64,000 bases of DNA from Tubiluchus corallicola. Lineage: Eukaryota; Priapulida; Priapulimorpha; Priapulimorphida; Tubiluchidae. The stretch lies in contig JAQGDQ010000013.1 in assembly GCA_030141605.1 (NCBI GenBank), positions 510,447 through 574,446 of the forward strand, in the 5' to 3' direction. Within the stretch, counting starts at the first letter, position 1; each line of letters starts with the position of its first letter. Below the pieces are notes generated by a model. That model was not told where the DNA came from and ran no database searches. It saw nothing but the letters and a program-made list of their open reading frames with translations. The position numbers were made by a program, and so were the translations under genes. Shown here piece after piece: positions 42,918 to 56,400 of this stretch.

Positions 42918-45900
42918 CTAAAATAGAACAGAAATTATTCCTAACGTACAGCACAAACCTAAGAAGTAATTTACAATGGTGGTTCTTGATAACAAAACAA
43001 ACTCCAACGTGCCGGCAAAACGAAGAACGGTTTTTTTGCATAGGGACCAATATTAGGGTGAGCATTCTGTACCAGAAAGCAAATTCGAATCGAATTGAAT
43101 TTTTGACTTTCGTACTCGAATCAAACTGAATTTCCAGATTTCGAATCTGGATTGAATTAAATTTTAAAGATTTTCGAAGAAATTTGCATATCATAATTTA
43201 AAAACAGCCTCCTAAACAGCATGTGCAACACTTGATTTTGTTCTGCAGTAAAAACACCAATAATTTGCTTAAAACTTGTGCACAGAAATCATGTTAAATT
43301 GGGTTGATTGCGCAATGTTTAGGAAGGAGTTTACAATTCCCCACACAATTCAAATACCCTAACCCCAATCCTAACCATAACCCCAAATCTAACCCTAATC
43401 CCAATCTACTTCACAAATTGATTACTTTTGTGTATGGAATTGTAAACTTTAGCTGAAATGGGAAGTAAATAGGTGTGTAAATACATTAAACATTAAATAC
43501 ATTACATCAACACTCACAGAGACTGTGTATGATAACAAATGCAAAATAAATCGAAAAGTTATTGATTAGGAATACTTTCTGTTCTTATATTAGACACTTT
43601 CGGCTCTTCGAGAAAGAATTGTGAAAGCTGTAATGGAAAATTATGAGGAAAACGCATAACACCTGCATCTTCACAAGCAGTAGACCAAGACAGTATAATA
43701 CGCACAAAAAAAAAACATCTCTTGACTTGAATTAATTTCAACAAAGCGACAAACCTAGAGTTAATGTTACTAGACCTTAAAAAACATGTATAGTAATGCT
43801 ACATTCTTTTTGTAGACTATCCAGAAGCATTTTTTAATTGATAACGTTAAAACTGCATTTCATTAACTGGTTGCAAAACCTGAACAGCTGCAGTAACCAT
43901 AAAATTTGAAACAACTGTTTATGCTCTATGAGAATATAGAAAAATTACGAACACTTTACATTTTACTGTTTATTTTATAAGAAAGAAGTAAGAATATTAT
44001 GAAGAATTTCTTAATCTCCCAGTTACAAGAGACTCCACTAATGCTGGACATCATAAATTACTCACGGTACAGATCTGTAAGAACGACTTCTATCACACTT
44101 ACACAAATGCTTGTCTAGTACACTTAACCTTTGACCTTTTCACAATCATCATCTATCACCAGAACTGTGAAAAGGCTTATTTAAAATATCTCATGATGCT
44201 CAAGTGATAGAAAATTACTATAAGAGTTTAAAATAATTATTTAAATAAAAATTATATAGCACATAATTATATAAAATAAGAGACACTTTCAAGTGCCCAT
44301 TAAGCTAGTATTTATATACAACATGTGTTTAAAGTGTTGAAAATACAATGTAGTAAAACAATCATAATAGTATCACAATTACATATCACATTATTGATTT
44401 CATCACATTATGCTTTGTATCACAAGAAATCTTTTGTAAAGTTTGAATTTACGTAACGAAAAAGGAAGATACAGTAAGTCCTCGCTTAATGACGCTGATA
44501 CGTTCCATCAAAATGCAAAGTTAAGCGAAACGTCATTAAACGAAGCAAAGACTTCGATAGAAAGTAATGTAAAAGAATTGGGATACGTTCCAGAGATAAA
44601 AATCAAAGCTGCTTAAATCATATAAATTATACGTTTTATGAATTTTACTCAATTTTTCTACTAATTAATTTCTGTTTGCTTGCTTGGAATCACCTATGTC
44701 TTACTTACCTAGCTAGCGGTTTCTCTTTAGTTGACTTTAAAAAGTCTAGGCAGCGGGTAAATAATAAACACTGCAGCAGAGTCAAAGCCAAGCCTGGGGC
44801 AACCTTGGCAATTTCATCTATAAACTTAGAATGCACTAGTCTGGTTGCTATAACAACAGGTTGCAGGTAAAATTCTTTCACATAAGATTTGCTTCCAGGG
44901 CTCAGCATACACGAATGGCTAACATTGGTGGTCAGTCGGGAAGCAAAAACATATTTACTTATATTGTAATTGCAGTGCTTATGCTGCTAGTGCATTTCAG
45001 AACAGAATAATGCAATATGTACTGCTTCAAGGCATCAAATTGAGTAAAAAAGTTGTTGATAAAATAAAAATTGGCTTTCAGCAAAGCAACAAAAATTGTC
45101 GTTAAAAGGAAACGGTGCGTCGTTAACTAAGAAACAAGGTGTCAAATGTTCAGAGTGGTACGTCGCTAAACGGGGAGTCGTTAAGTTAGAAACAAGGTGT
45201 CAAACGTTCAGAGTGGTACGTCGCTAAACGGGGAGTCGTTAAGTTAGAAACAAGTTGTCAAATGTTCAGAGTGGTACGTCGCTAAACGGGGAGTCGTTAA
45301 GTTAGAAACAAGGTGTCAAACGTTCAGAGTGGTACGTCGCTAAACGGGAAGTCGTTAAGCAAGCACTTACTGTAACTTGTACAAAATCAATCATCTTTCA
45401 TAAGAGTTTGTCCCGTGCCGGCAGGACTATTAGAGAAGTGAACAGTTCTTGTGTAAAATTCTCACTTCTCTGGCAAAGTCTTGTAAGGATTCAATATGCC
45501 TTTTGGATCCACGATTGCCTTAACTCTTTTCATCAAATTTACGGCTAATTTTGATTTGTTGTAATATATGTAATCCCTGTGAAAACCTATTCCGTGCTCA
45601 GCACTAATACTGCCGTTTCTCTTCACTACCCACTCATATATGTAAGGCACCATTTTATCGAAGGCCAATTTATCGAACTGTGGCGAAGTCATGTTCAAGT
45701 GAAGGTTGCCATCGACCACATGACCAAAACCGCAGCAAGTCAGTACTGACTCGCTAAGACGTTCTCGCATGTCTAAGACTAGATTATAGAATTGTAAAGT
45801 TGGTAAACACACATCAAACTTGTATCTGTAACCTTCATGAAACAAAGCTTCACCAATTCTATCTCTAAGAGCCCAAATTGCCTACATAAGAGAAAAATGA

Positions 45901-47396
45901 TGTTAAATTTTAATCATTGTAGCTAACAATATTAGATGTGGATTGTAAATTTAAACAAAAAAAATGTTATACAGTAAATCGTTTGATTTTTTTCCATTCA
46001 CAGCTTCTTCACATGTGCAGACCTCATGGTATTGCAATGATATATGTATGCTTGCATAGCAAAATCGTCCATAAGTCGGCAATGAAGTTTTTCTAGTTAT
46101 TCACATATCCTGAATCATTTTGATACCAAGCTCATCGCTCTATATTATTTCTAAGCTGAGAAAATCCAAGTTGACGTGCAAGTTACGCACTGAAAAACAT
46201 AACCTTGAGAAAATCGCTAATAAATTACCATTGTTTTTTGTCGCGTTTCTACAAAACACTTAGCAACCGCACAAATGTTGGATTTTGCAAGAACACGTTG
46301 ATGTTATGTTTAAATCCAACTGATGGCTCTTTCTGGCAAAGATCTGGGCTTAGTAACAAGAAAAAACCCAAAGGAAAATGATGGCTTCCACGAGCTACTA
46401 CTGGGGTTTGAACATACAAGTTTTTTACAATTGTAATACTAGTTTCTACACAGAAAAGTGAGTAGAGGGTTATAAAATTAGATTTTTAGTATTTTTTAAA
46501 CATTTTCTTGATAATTTCATGCTAGAATATTAAAGTCCAGTGTATTTAGCATTTGTTTTTATAAAAAACAAAGAATTGACATTTGACCAAATTTTTTTGG
46601 TATATTCTACTTCAAAGCCAAGTGTCAACTATATGCTGACTTATGGACGGTTTTGGTTTGCAAGCACACATAACATTTATAACTGAAACACTTGAGTTGT
46701 TTTCCCCATTTGTATGTTGTTGTGTACAAGTAAACACACATTGTTGTCTAGTTGGTCGTTAGTTAAACTTCGGATAACCTTTCTTATTTAAAACGTTAAG
46801 GCATAAAAATTTAATTAGAAGTTTATATCATTTTGGATCAACTTTATAACTTTTGCTAATAAAAAAACGTCCACAGAACTGTCATACAACAAACGTCTCG
46901 AGTATTTCATTGCAAAATTTTAAAGCGCATGTTTGTCAACCTATTTGTGCAAACATTTTACACCAGCCTGTCAACAATGAAGTTACACTGAACATCAACA
47001 GTAGGAAAAGTGGCACATTAACCCTTTCACTATGGAAGACGGCACACTGCCGTCTATGTTTTTCATGCAAGGGATGGAAAGAGGTAGACTGTCGCCCAAC
47101 CTGAGCACTGAGCGCAGTCACCCAGGCCTGTTTATTTCACTGCTACGGCCATACAAAACATTGTAGAAAAGTTTAACAGCCGTGGGATTGGAGTTGCTTC
47201 GCAACAAGTAACGCTAACCAACCAATCAGCATCTAAAGCCAGGTGCATTCCACAATACTGTACTGTAAGGTATGTTCCCACGCTTGTAGATCGTTGATGA
47301 AACGTATGTTTAGTTGTTCCACGTTTTTATAAAATGAATGGGTATTACGAATTAGTATTGTGGTTTCTAAACATAAGTATGTGCTTATTTATGAGG

Positions 47397-47427
<31 letters not shown>

Positions 47428-50400
47428 CGTGTATGTGTGTGTGTGCATGTCTAGAAATAAAACTAATATTTAATATTAGCACTTAATATACAGGCAACTA
47501 TTTGTTTATTTACAAGATTCTGCTTTAGTAACACACCACAAGAAGTTATTGTCAAATGTGGCCAGTTAAAAAACAACTACATAGTGAAAGGGTTAAGTGA
47601 ATGTGGACAGAATTAGAAAACAAGTACAAAAGCACAAATACAAGCACACCTTTTGCTGCAAACTATCTTGAGCAACTGTGCCATCAGCTACACAACCTTC
47701 GTTCATGGCAACTTCCAGAAACTCGTTAAGCTTTTCCTCGTCATGCTCTGCCTTAGAACCAGACGTTTCAATCAGAATGTAAAAATTGTTGTCCGATATG
47801 GGATTCCTGTAAAAGTGATATACATGTATAATTATTAACACTCCGTTTAATTTTAAATTGTTGATTTTATTGTAGAAATTTGCAATCTATTAATTGTAAA
47901 ACGAATACAATGTTCACAGATGATGGTGGAATGTAGAATAACTGTATAACTTGTTTCGTTACCATAAAAATTCTCTCCACACACAGTGGCATAAAAGCAA
48001 CAAACAATTTACTGAAAAAACCTTGCACTCAAAAACATAACCTTTAACATTGCTGTCTTTTGATCAACTGGAACTTGCATGCCTGAGAGAATAAAGCTCT
48101 AATCACACGACCAGACATACAAGTTCCTATTGGAAGGTACATTAAGTTCATGCATACAGACCATAAAAGGAAAGGTCACCTACACTCTACAGACTACTAG
48201 TTAAACCAAAATCAAAGTCTACTTGGCTTCTTTGATAGCAGAATAAAGATTATTGGTTTACAGAAAGCTGCGTTATAATGTTATAAATTTTCTCTATTAA
48301 AATTTGAATAAGAGAGTTAGAACCAGAATTAAAGCATGAAATTAACAACCTAACTACTCTGATTAATGACTATTTCTAAAAGCAAAAGGAAACAATATTT
48401 AGAAACTCTCTGACAAACTTTGTACAATTAGAGTGTAGATGGCAGCATAGACTAAATCAGTACTTAAGTGTAGTAGACTGACAATTAAATGGATCACATA
48501 ATACCACAATCGCGTACTTGGTACAATATGCGACATTTATATTGAATTTGATTTTATATTGACGCTAGGGTAAATAATTTTTATGTTAATCATTGTCAGA
48601 ACTGTAAATCCTCGACACCTTGTTTGTGCCACTGTGAAAATGTTCATCAAAGGCGGGAAAGAAGCCCAAAGCTACGTACTGCATTTAACTATCAAAGAAG
48701 CCATACGTGGAAGCGAAACGTTCCAACGTTTGTTCTCGTGATGCTCTGCTTAATGAAATTTTAATTTAAAGTTCGACAAAAAATTGATAGAACTCAGCCA
48801 GAGATAGAGATAAGAGATAGACAATAAGAGAGGGAGCAACGATAACTTCAATTGGTAAGTCCCCATGGTGTTACGACACGATGACTGAAGCTGTATAAAC
48901 ACACAAATAACTCTGCCCGGAGTTTAAGATGTTTAACTAAAAGAGTGACTCTAATTCATTCTTCAATTTATACTGCACACTGTAACAGTAGCGCCAGTTA
49001 ATAGAAAAAGCTTTTCACAATTGCTTAACCCAACAAAAATGTTTCATTGAACTAAAAACACGATAAAGTGTCCAAACAAGAATTAAATTGGCAAAACTGC
49101 GCCTGCAACTACTACGGCACTCCTAGCAATAAGGGAAATCAAATGTGTGTTTAATTTCACACACAACTTAATGCCAAATGCATTAGCGTAGTGTTATGTT
49201 GACATTTGCATCTCTCCATTTCTGTCCCCCTTTATTTTGGCACCTGAGAATTGTTGCCACAGGATACTTTTCTTCTCTGACGCTTTTCTTAAAATTTTGG
49301 AGATAAAACTATTTACTTATAAAAATATGGTCGAATTAGTAAACAGTCAAAATGCATCATAGAAATCTGTCAATGACTTTTGCACTTTTTACGACTTCAT
49401 GATCATTTGCAATGAAAAGATATTAGTGAGTTGCGATTTTTTTTCTGTAAAAAAAGGAGGGAAAGCATGCTACATGCTAGCAGTTGTAACTAATAGAATT
49501 TGGGGAGCTTCTAATTTGCAGGTGCTAACGCTTACGGGCACTTCTAACACTTCTAACACTTCTAGCACTTCTTAAGTTACTAACACTTCTAAACACACTA
49601 TTTTTTGGTTTTGGGAAAGTTTTAGAAATTTTCCAAATAAATACTTTATACATGCCAAGGAAATGTTCTTGTGCTAAATTTCTTCAACGCGGGAGTTGCC
49701 AAAAATATGATCCACCAAGGGTCAAGCAAAGGTCAGTTAAACAAATTTCCAAGATAAGCTCAAATTCAGAAAACGAAAAATGTGTGCTTATATAGCAAAA
49801 ACGTCCAGCAATTAAACTTTTCTAGTTATTCTCATATCTAGAATCTCATTTCACGAGGATAATTTTGGTACCAAACTCAAAGCTTTATATAATTTCTAAG
49901 CTGAGATAATCCACGTTGAAGTTGAGATGCAGGCTGTGTACTCCGTATACTTAAAGTCAGCCATTGTTTTTTATCACGTCTCTACAGTACTGCCTTCAGA
50001 AGTTGGACAAAGTGGGTAAAGGGTTACAAAAACAATTTTTTTAGTACATTTCGAACATTTTTCTGACGATTTGACGCTAGCATATAAAAGTTAATATATT
50101 TAGCATTAATTATAAAAAGAAGAAATTGACATTTGACCCAGTTTTTGATGCATTGTACTTTGAAACATCGTAATGTAGTTTCAACGTGCCGTCTTGATGC
50201 TTAAAGAAATATGTTCATAAAGAAGCTCAAACCCACAAATAGCTTCCCCAAAATACAATAAACGTTAAAAAAACTTTGCTTACTTGAGATGTAAATACTT
50301 TGAAACAGCTTTCATTGAAGCGCTGTCTTCCATTTCAAATGCGGATAAAATTTCGCCTAACATTCTTTTGGCTATGCTAAGTGTTTTTAAGACGTCGCTG

Positions 50401-53400
50401 AATTTTTCACAACCTAAAACATGTAGAAAAGAGTATATATTCAATTTAGAAAGAACAGGCACTACACTTACAGCAATATGTCTAAATTCCACTACGTATA
50501 TCTTATATATTTATCAAGAAAAGAAAATTTTAAAAACATTACGATGTCATTTTATGATTTTTCTGTTAGTGGGTCATAAAAACACTTTATAATCCATACC
50601 TAGGAAAGCTACATTAATAGCCGATGAACGACGCGGACAAAGTATGGCCACCTTTGTTACAATTCCTAATGTTCCTTCAGATCCAATCAGAAGCTGTTTC
50701 ATGTCGTAACCCGTGTTATCTTTTCTCACTGTTGACATGCAGTCGAGTATTTCGCCGTTACCCAACACCTACGAAAACTGACGGTGAAGGTTCCCAATGC
50801 AAATTTCATTATCATGAGAATGGCCAACATGATGAGTGCAGCATAAGTGTTTGTTAGTGCATACAAAAACTACAAGTAATAATACAGAACAAGAAATTGC
50901 ATAAAAGTTTAGCTGGAGCACTGGTGAATCTATCACATTCTCAGTTTTTAGTGCAGAAGCGTCTTAAGTCTTGCACAATCTGCATTCTTAATGAATAAGT
51001 CTCGTGTGACCTGCAATCTTAATGAAGAAGTCTCGCGTGACCTGCAATCGTAATGAATAAGTCTCACGTGACCATCAATCTTAATGAATAAGTCTTTCGT
51101 GACCTGCAATCTTAATGAATAAGTCTCGTGTGACCATCAATCTTAATGAATAAGCCTCGCGAGAGACGTTAGATCTGATCTGCAGAAAAAACCTGAAGCC
51201 ACAATTTCGGAAACGACTAAAGATAAATTTTATTCTGGTAATGTGTCAGTTTTTAAAATGCACAAGGCCTATCCAGTTTTATTTTTTAATAGCCAAATCA
51301 ATAATGTGCAAACATTCTACATAGTCTTTCCTTACTTTTTTAATGCTGGTAATAAGCTAACAGACGTATATAATGTAATAACATCATAGCAACTGCAGCT
51401 TTTAAGGTTAGTAAGCAGAGTATAATGTGTTGATTACATGAACAACGGCTTAACATCACCTAGTCTTCCATGCTGTGAGAATTGTAGTTACAATGATTGT
51501 AAAAGAACTTCTTTCTTTGACTTAAACTACAAAACTTAAAGCTGGGATATTAAACTTTAATGTTTAAATATTTGAAAATAGCCAGAACATGTGGCCAAAA
51601 CTTTGCAAAATAAACATTATCATTGACTAATCCAATTAACTGAATGCAGTTCAAACTCACAGCCTCTAAGCCAAGAACGTTGCCATGTAAAGAACCATAT
51701 CTTAGCAGTCTTAGTCCACCAGCACATGTAGAAACATTTCCTCCAATATGACAACTTGCTTTTGCTCCTAAATCTAATGGCATCATTAGAGAATAATCGG
51801 CCAGGTAATTGTCAAGAGTTTCCAAGATGCATCCTGACTGACAAATAAGAACACCTAAAACAAAATATGTACAGTAAGTCCTCACTTAAATATGTTAAAC
51901 ATTTGACACATTTTTCTCACTTAACGATGCATGTTTTATTTTAACGAAGATTTTTTACTTTGTTCAAGACCAATTTTACTTTATCAACAACTTTTTACCA
52001 AATTTGCAGCATTGGAATAGCACATATTGCGTCATTCTGTTCTAAAATCACACTAGCAATGTAAAACAGTACAGTTATTATAACTTTTTCATCCCTATTC
52101 ACTACTAAATGCTACCCATTTGTATCAAGCAAGATGTATTTGCAATTTATACAGGCAGCTGAGTGTAAACTTCATGCTAGGGAATTTGATTGCAACCTGT
52201 TGCTACAGCAATCAGACTGAGTACCTTGTTCCAAAGTCACTCCAAGCTATGCTTTCACTATTGTTAACATCATTTTATTTCGAATATACTCTACACAAGT
52301 AATTAAAAAAAGTGTTAGCATTCAAGTTGTAGTGTTCACCTGCTAACTGCCTAGGCTTTCAAAGAGAAACCACTAGCTAGGTATTGATAAGACAGACAAA
52401 CAGTGGCAGCTCATAGCTAAAATTAGTGGGGGTGCTGCTTCAGAAAATGTTTATCCATTGTTAATAGTGTGTAAAACGAAACAAACATATGCAATTTTAA
52501 GGTTGTAACTGTAATTTTAAACAAGTTAACATACAAAATTCTCTGGGATGCCAGGAGGCCGTGATTAAAATATTTAAATTTTAAGCGCAACGCACGATGA
52601 GTCAAAATCTAATTCTACACTTTATCACATTCAAGAATATGCCGGTATACGGTTTCTAAGCGTGTGACAACTGACAATACACACTGCATGAGCGACAGTA
52701 GTCTCTCTATCTAAACTACAGCGTCTTATCTCAGATATTTACGCATGGCCGCATTCGCAAAACAGCCAAGCAAACAGTACTACCTTCATATGCTCTCGTT
52801 CCGTACAAGTATAAAGAAAGAATTAAAGAAAAAAGGCTCATTATACTGAATATTATCAATAATAATGAGTGAAAATAAGGGGTGCTGCACTTCCACAGTA
52901 CCTATACAGGAACCGCCACTGCAGATAAGTGGTTTCACGCAATCAGAAAGAAATTAATCAGTAGAAATATGAATAAAACCCACAAAATGTTTAATTTATA
53001 TGAATTTAGCAACATAAATTTTTGCTTTTAGAACACATCTCAATTCTTTGTTTTCTATAGAAGTCTTGGCATCAATTAACATAGCATTTTGCTTTAACGT
53101 ACTGGCATCGTTAAGCGAGGAATTCATAAATCATGTACACTTGTTATAAGAACAATGTTAGCAATGCTTTGTCTTACAGTTTACGAAATTTTTTTGTCTC
53201 ATGTCTTATTATATCATTAATTACAGAAAAGCTGCTTCTTTGAAAGAACACACTTGCCACTTATTCTAATACCTTTGAATTAAATTAAAATTTTCAAAAA
53301 ATTTGAACATGTTTGCACCAAGCCACGAAATTATAAATGCTCAGGAGTACCAAAAGCCTCCATTGCATTTAACTGTTGCTTTGAAGACACCATTTTAGCC

Positions 53401-56400
53401 TTCTACTTTTTAGTTCCCATTTTGCTGTCTTGCTTCGGTAATTCTTTATTCATGTAATAAACAACATATTCATGGAACAAGCAACATGTCTGTTTAATTT
53501 TGTTTGTAAATTCAATTTGGTGATTTTTGGTGAAATGGCGCATCCAGTCAATATAAAGCCATCAAGTTCACTCTGTTCTTGTAGAATTTGACTAGGTGAA
53601 AGCAGCGACTCAAAATAAGCTATATCATCTTTGTTTAGTTCAGCAAAGTCGCTTCGATGAATATGTGGATATCTAACGCTTGTTAAATCAACGTTAATAA
53701 CTGTTCTAGACAAACAAAAATTCACAGGTTACGTCATTTTGACTTCCAATCAGAAAAAAATGTTGCATTACCCATAGTTTACATTTAACTTTGGAAACAT
53801 GACAAAACAGCTAAGTGGTCACTGAGTGTGCATAACAGCAAAAGTTAAGCAACACTGATAGTTGTCAGGAAATAAGCTGGAAAAAATCACCAAAAACTAG
53901 AAATAAAATTCAAACTAATAAACTGTAATAAGAAAATTAGACTCACCAGACACTTCATCTAAGCTGATGACTTGATTAAGAAGTTGCGTAGAAATAATAA
54001 TCTCGTCAAAGACGGGCACACTACCGCCAACAAGTCCAGTGTTGCCACCCTGGGGAACAACTGCAAGGTTTCTACCATGACAATATTTCACAATCTCTGA
54101 GACCTGCTCAGTAGTTTTAGGTTTTAATACCAAACTACTTGCACCTTCAAAAGAAAAAAAATCTTAGCTAAATGTGAATACAACGCAAATAAAGAATTCT
54201 CTGATGTGTAAAAATACATAAGAGTCACTAACATCTGACAATATGAATGTGATGAATTAAACGCAAACTACAATTGCAATAAATCAATCAAAATGAATGT
54301 GTAAGAAGTTGAATATTTACTACGTTTCTTTGCATATAACATACAATTTACATGCACAATTAAGTTATGGGAATCATAAAATGATAATATGTTACAGTAC
54401 AAATTATAAGTACAGTAAACTCTCGCTTAATGACTCCACATTTAGCGACATCTCGCTTTAACAACGCTGATAATTTGAAACCTTTTTTCACTTAACGACG
54501 CACTGTTTCGCTTTTATGACATTTTTTTACTTTGCTCGAAGCCAATTTTTATTTTGTCAACAACATTTTAACTAATTTCATGCATTCAAAAGCACATATT
54601 GTGTTATTTTCTTCTAAAAACGTGCTAATAATGTAAACAGTGCTTATACAAGTATTTATTTTCACTTCTCGACTGACCACTAAATGTTAGCTGCTTGGCG
54701 TTATCAAGTGAGACCTCGGAGCAAGAAATTTTGCCTGCAACCTGTTGCTATAGTAACCAGGCTAGATCAAATTCTCAATGTCACCCAGCGCTTGGGTTAG
54801 ACTCTGCTGTAATGTTTATTGTTTAACTGCGGCCTAAACTTAAATGTTAACAAAAGAGAAATCACTAGCTAGCTATGTAGGTGGCTTCAAGCAAGCAGAA
54901 AGAAATTAGTCAATAGAAATATGAATAAAACTCATAAAATCTTTAATTTATATGATTTAAGCAGCATTGATTTTTGCCTCTAGAACGAATCTCAATTCTT
55001 TCACATAACTTTCTATGGAAGTCTTGGCTTCGTTTAACATCTAGTTTTGCTGGAGTGCATAGCGTCGTTAAGCGAGGACTTACTGTAATACATACATAAA
55101 TTAGTTAAAAGGATTATCAACACTGATATTATTTCTTCGTTTGTAAATCAGAGAAACTGAAATTTATTAGCAGCAGTCAAATACAGTACACAAACAATGT
55201 CAGGTTCACTACGATGTTGATTACCACAAACTATTATACTAAAAAAAATGCGATTTCTATCAAAATTAGTTAAGTTTGAACACTGATTTAGAAAGGACAT
55301 AGTACAAAATATGCTAATTGCAGTAGCACATAGTACAAAATATGCTAATTGCAGTAGCGCATAGTACAAAATACGCTAATTGCAGTAGCACATAGTACAA
55401 AATGTGCTAATTGTAGTAGCACATAGTACAAAATATGCTAATTGCAGTAGTGCATAGTACAAAATATGCTAATTGCAGTAGCACATAGTACAAAATATGC
55501 TAATTGCAGTAGGACATAGTACAAAATATGCTAATTGCAGTAGGACATAGTACAAAATGTGCTAATTGTAGTAGCACATAGTACAAAATATGCTAATTGC
55601 AGTAATGCATAGTACAAAATATGCTAATTGCAGTAGCACATAGTACAAAATATGCTAATTGCAGTAGCACATAGTACAAAATATGCTAATTGCAGTAGGA
55701 CATAGTACAAAATGTGCTAATTGTAGTAGCACATAGTACAAAATATGCTCACATAGTACAAAATATGCTAATTGCAGTAGACATAGTACAAAATTGCAAT
55801 TGAGTAGACATAGTACAAAATATGCTAATTGCAGTAGCACATAGTACAAAATATGCTAATTGCAGTAGGACATAGTACAAAATATGCTAATTGCAGTAGG
55901 ACATAGTACAAAATATGCTAATTGCAGTAGCACATAGTACAAAATATGCTAATTGCAGTATTGTCAATCTTTCTTTACAAACATTGCGACTGTTTGGCAG
56001 CTAGATTAATAAAAGATTCAATTTCAGCAATACAAGTACCTCATGCCATGTGTGAATTTTTCGAAAGCAACAAGACACAGGGTAAAACTTTTCAAAATTC
56101 CATATTTCAACATTTATAATTGTTATATATTTATCAGATAAGTTAAGACACCCGTAAACTGAGCAGGAAAATCATAGAAGCAATTTTAACAAAGCACTAT
56201 TATCTGACAAGAGCTTTTTATTTTTAAATGCATTTGTGAAGTTCTTGTCAGAAGCTGAAATAGAGCTATACAAACAGAAACAAAATATTTTAACAATTCA
56301 AGAGTGGAACACTAAACGTTTTAACAAATGCAAAAAATTCCATTTCATAATATACCTTTCCAATGGCGCATCCAGTCAATATTAAAGCCATCAAGTTCAC

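Noticed and set aside
55655-55849. Repetitive frame on the - strand ([10 protein letters not shown] units)
   Set aside because: A by-product of the 31-base satellite, which needs no coding explanation; the frame is broken by indels between units.
55295-55960. CRISPR-like regular repeat
   Set aside because: The 31-base units are directly adjacent with no unique spacers, and the genome is eukaryotic.
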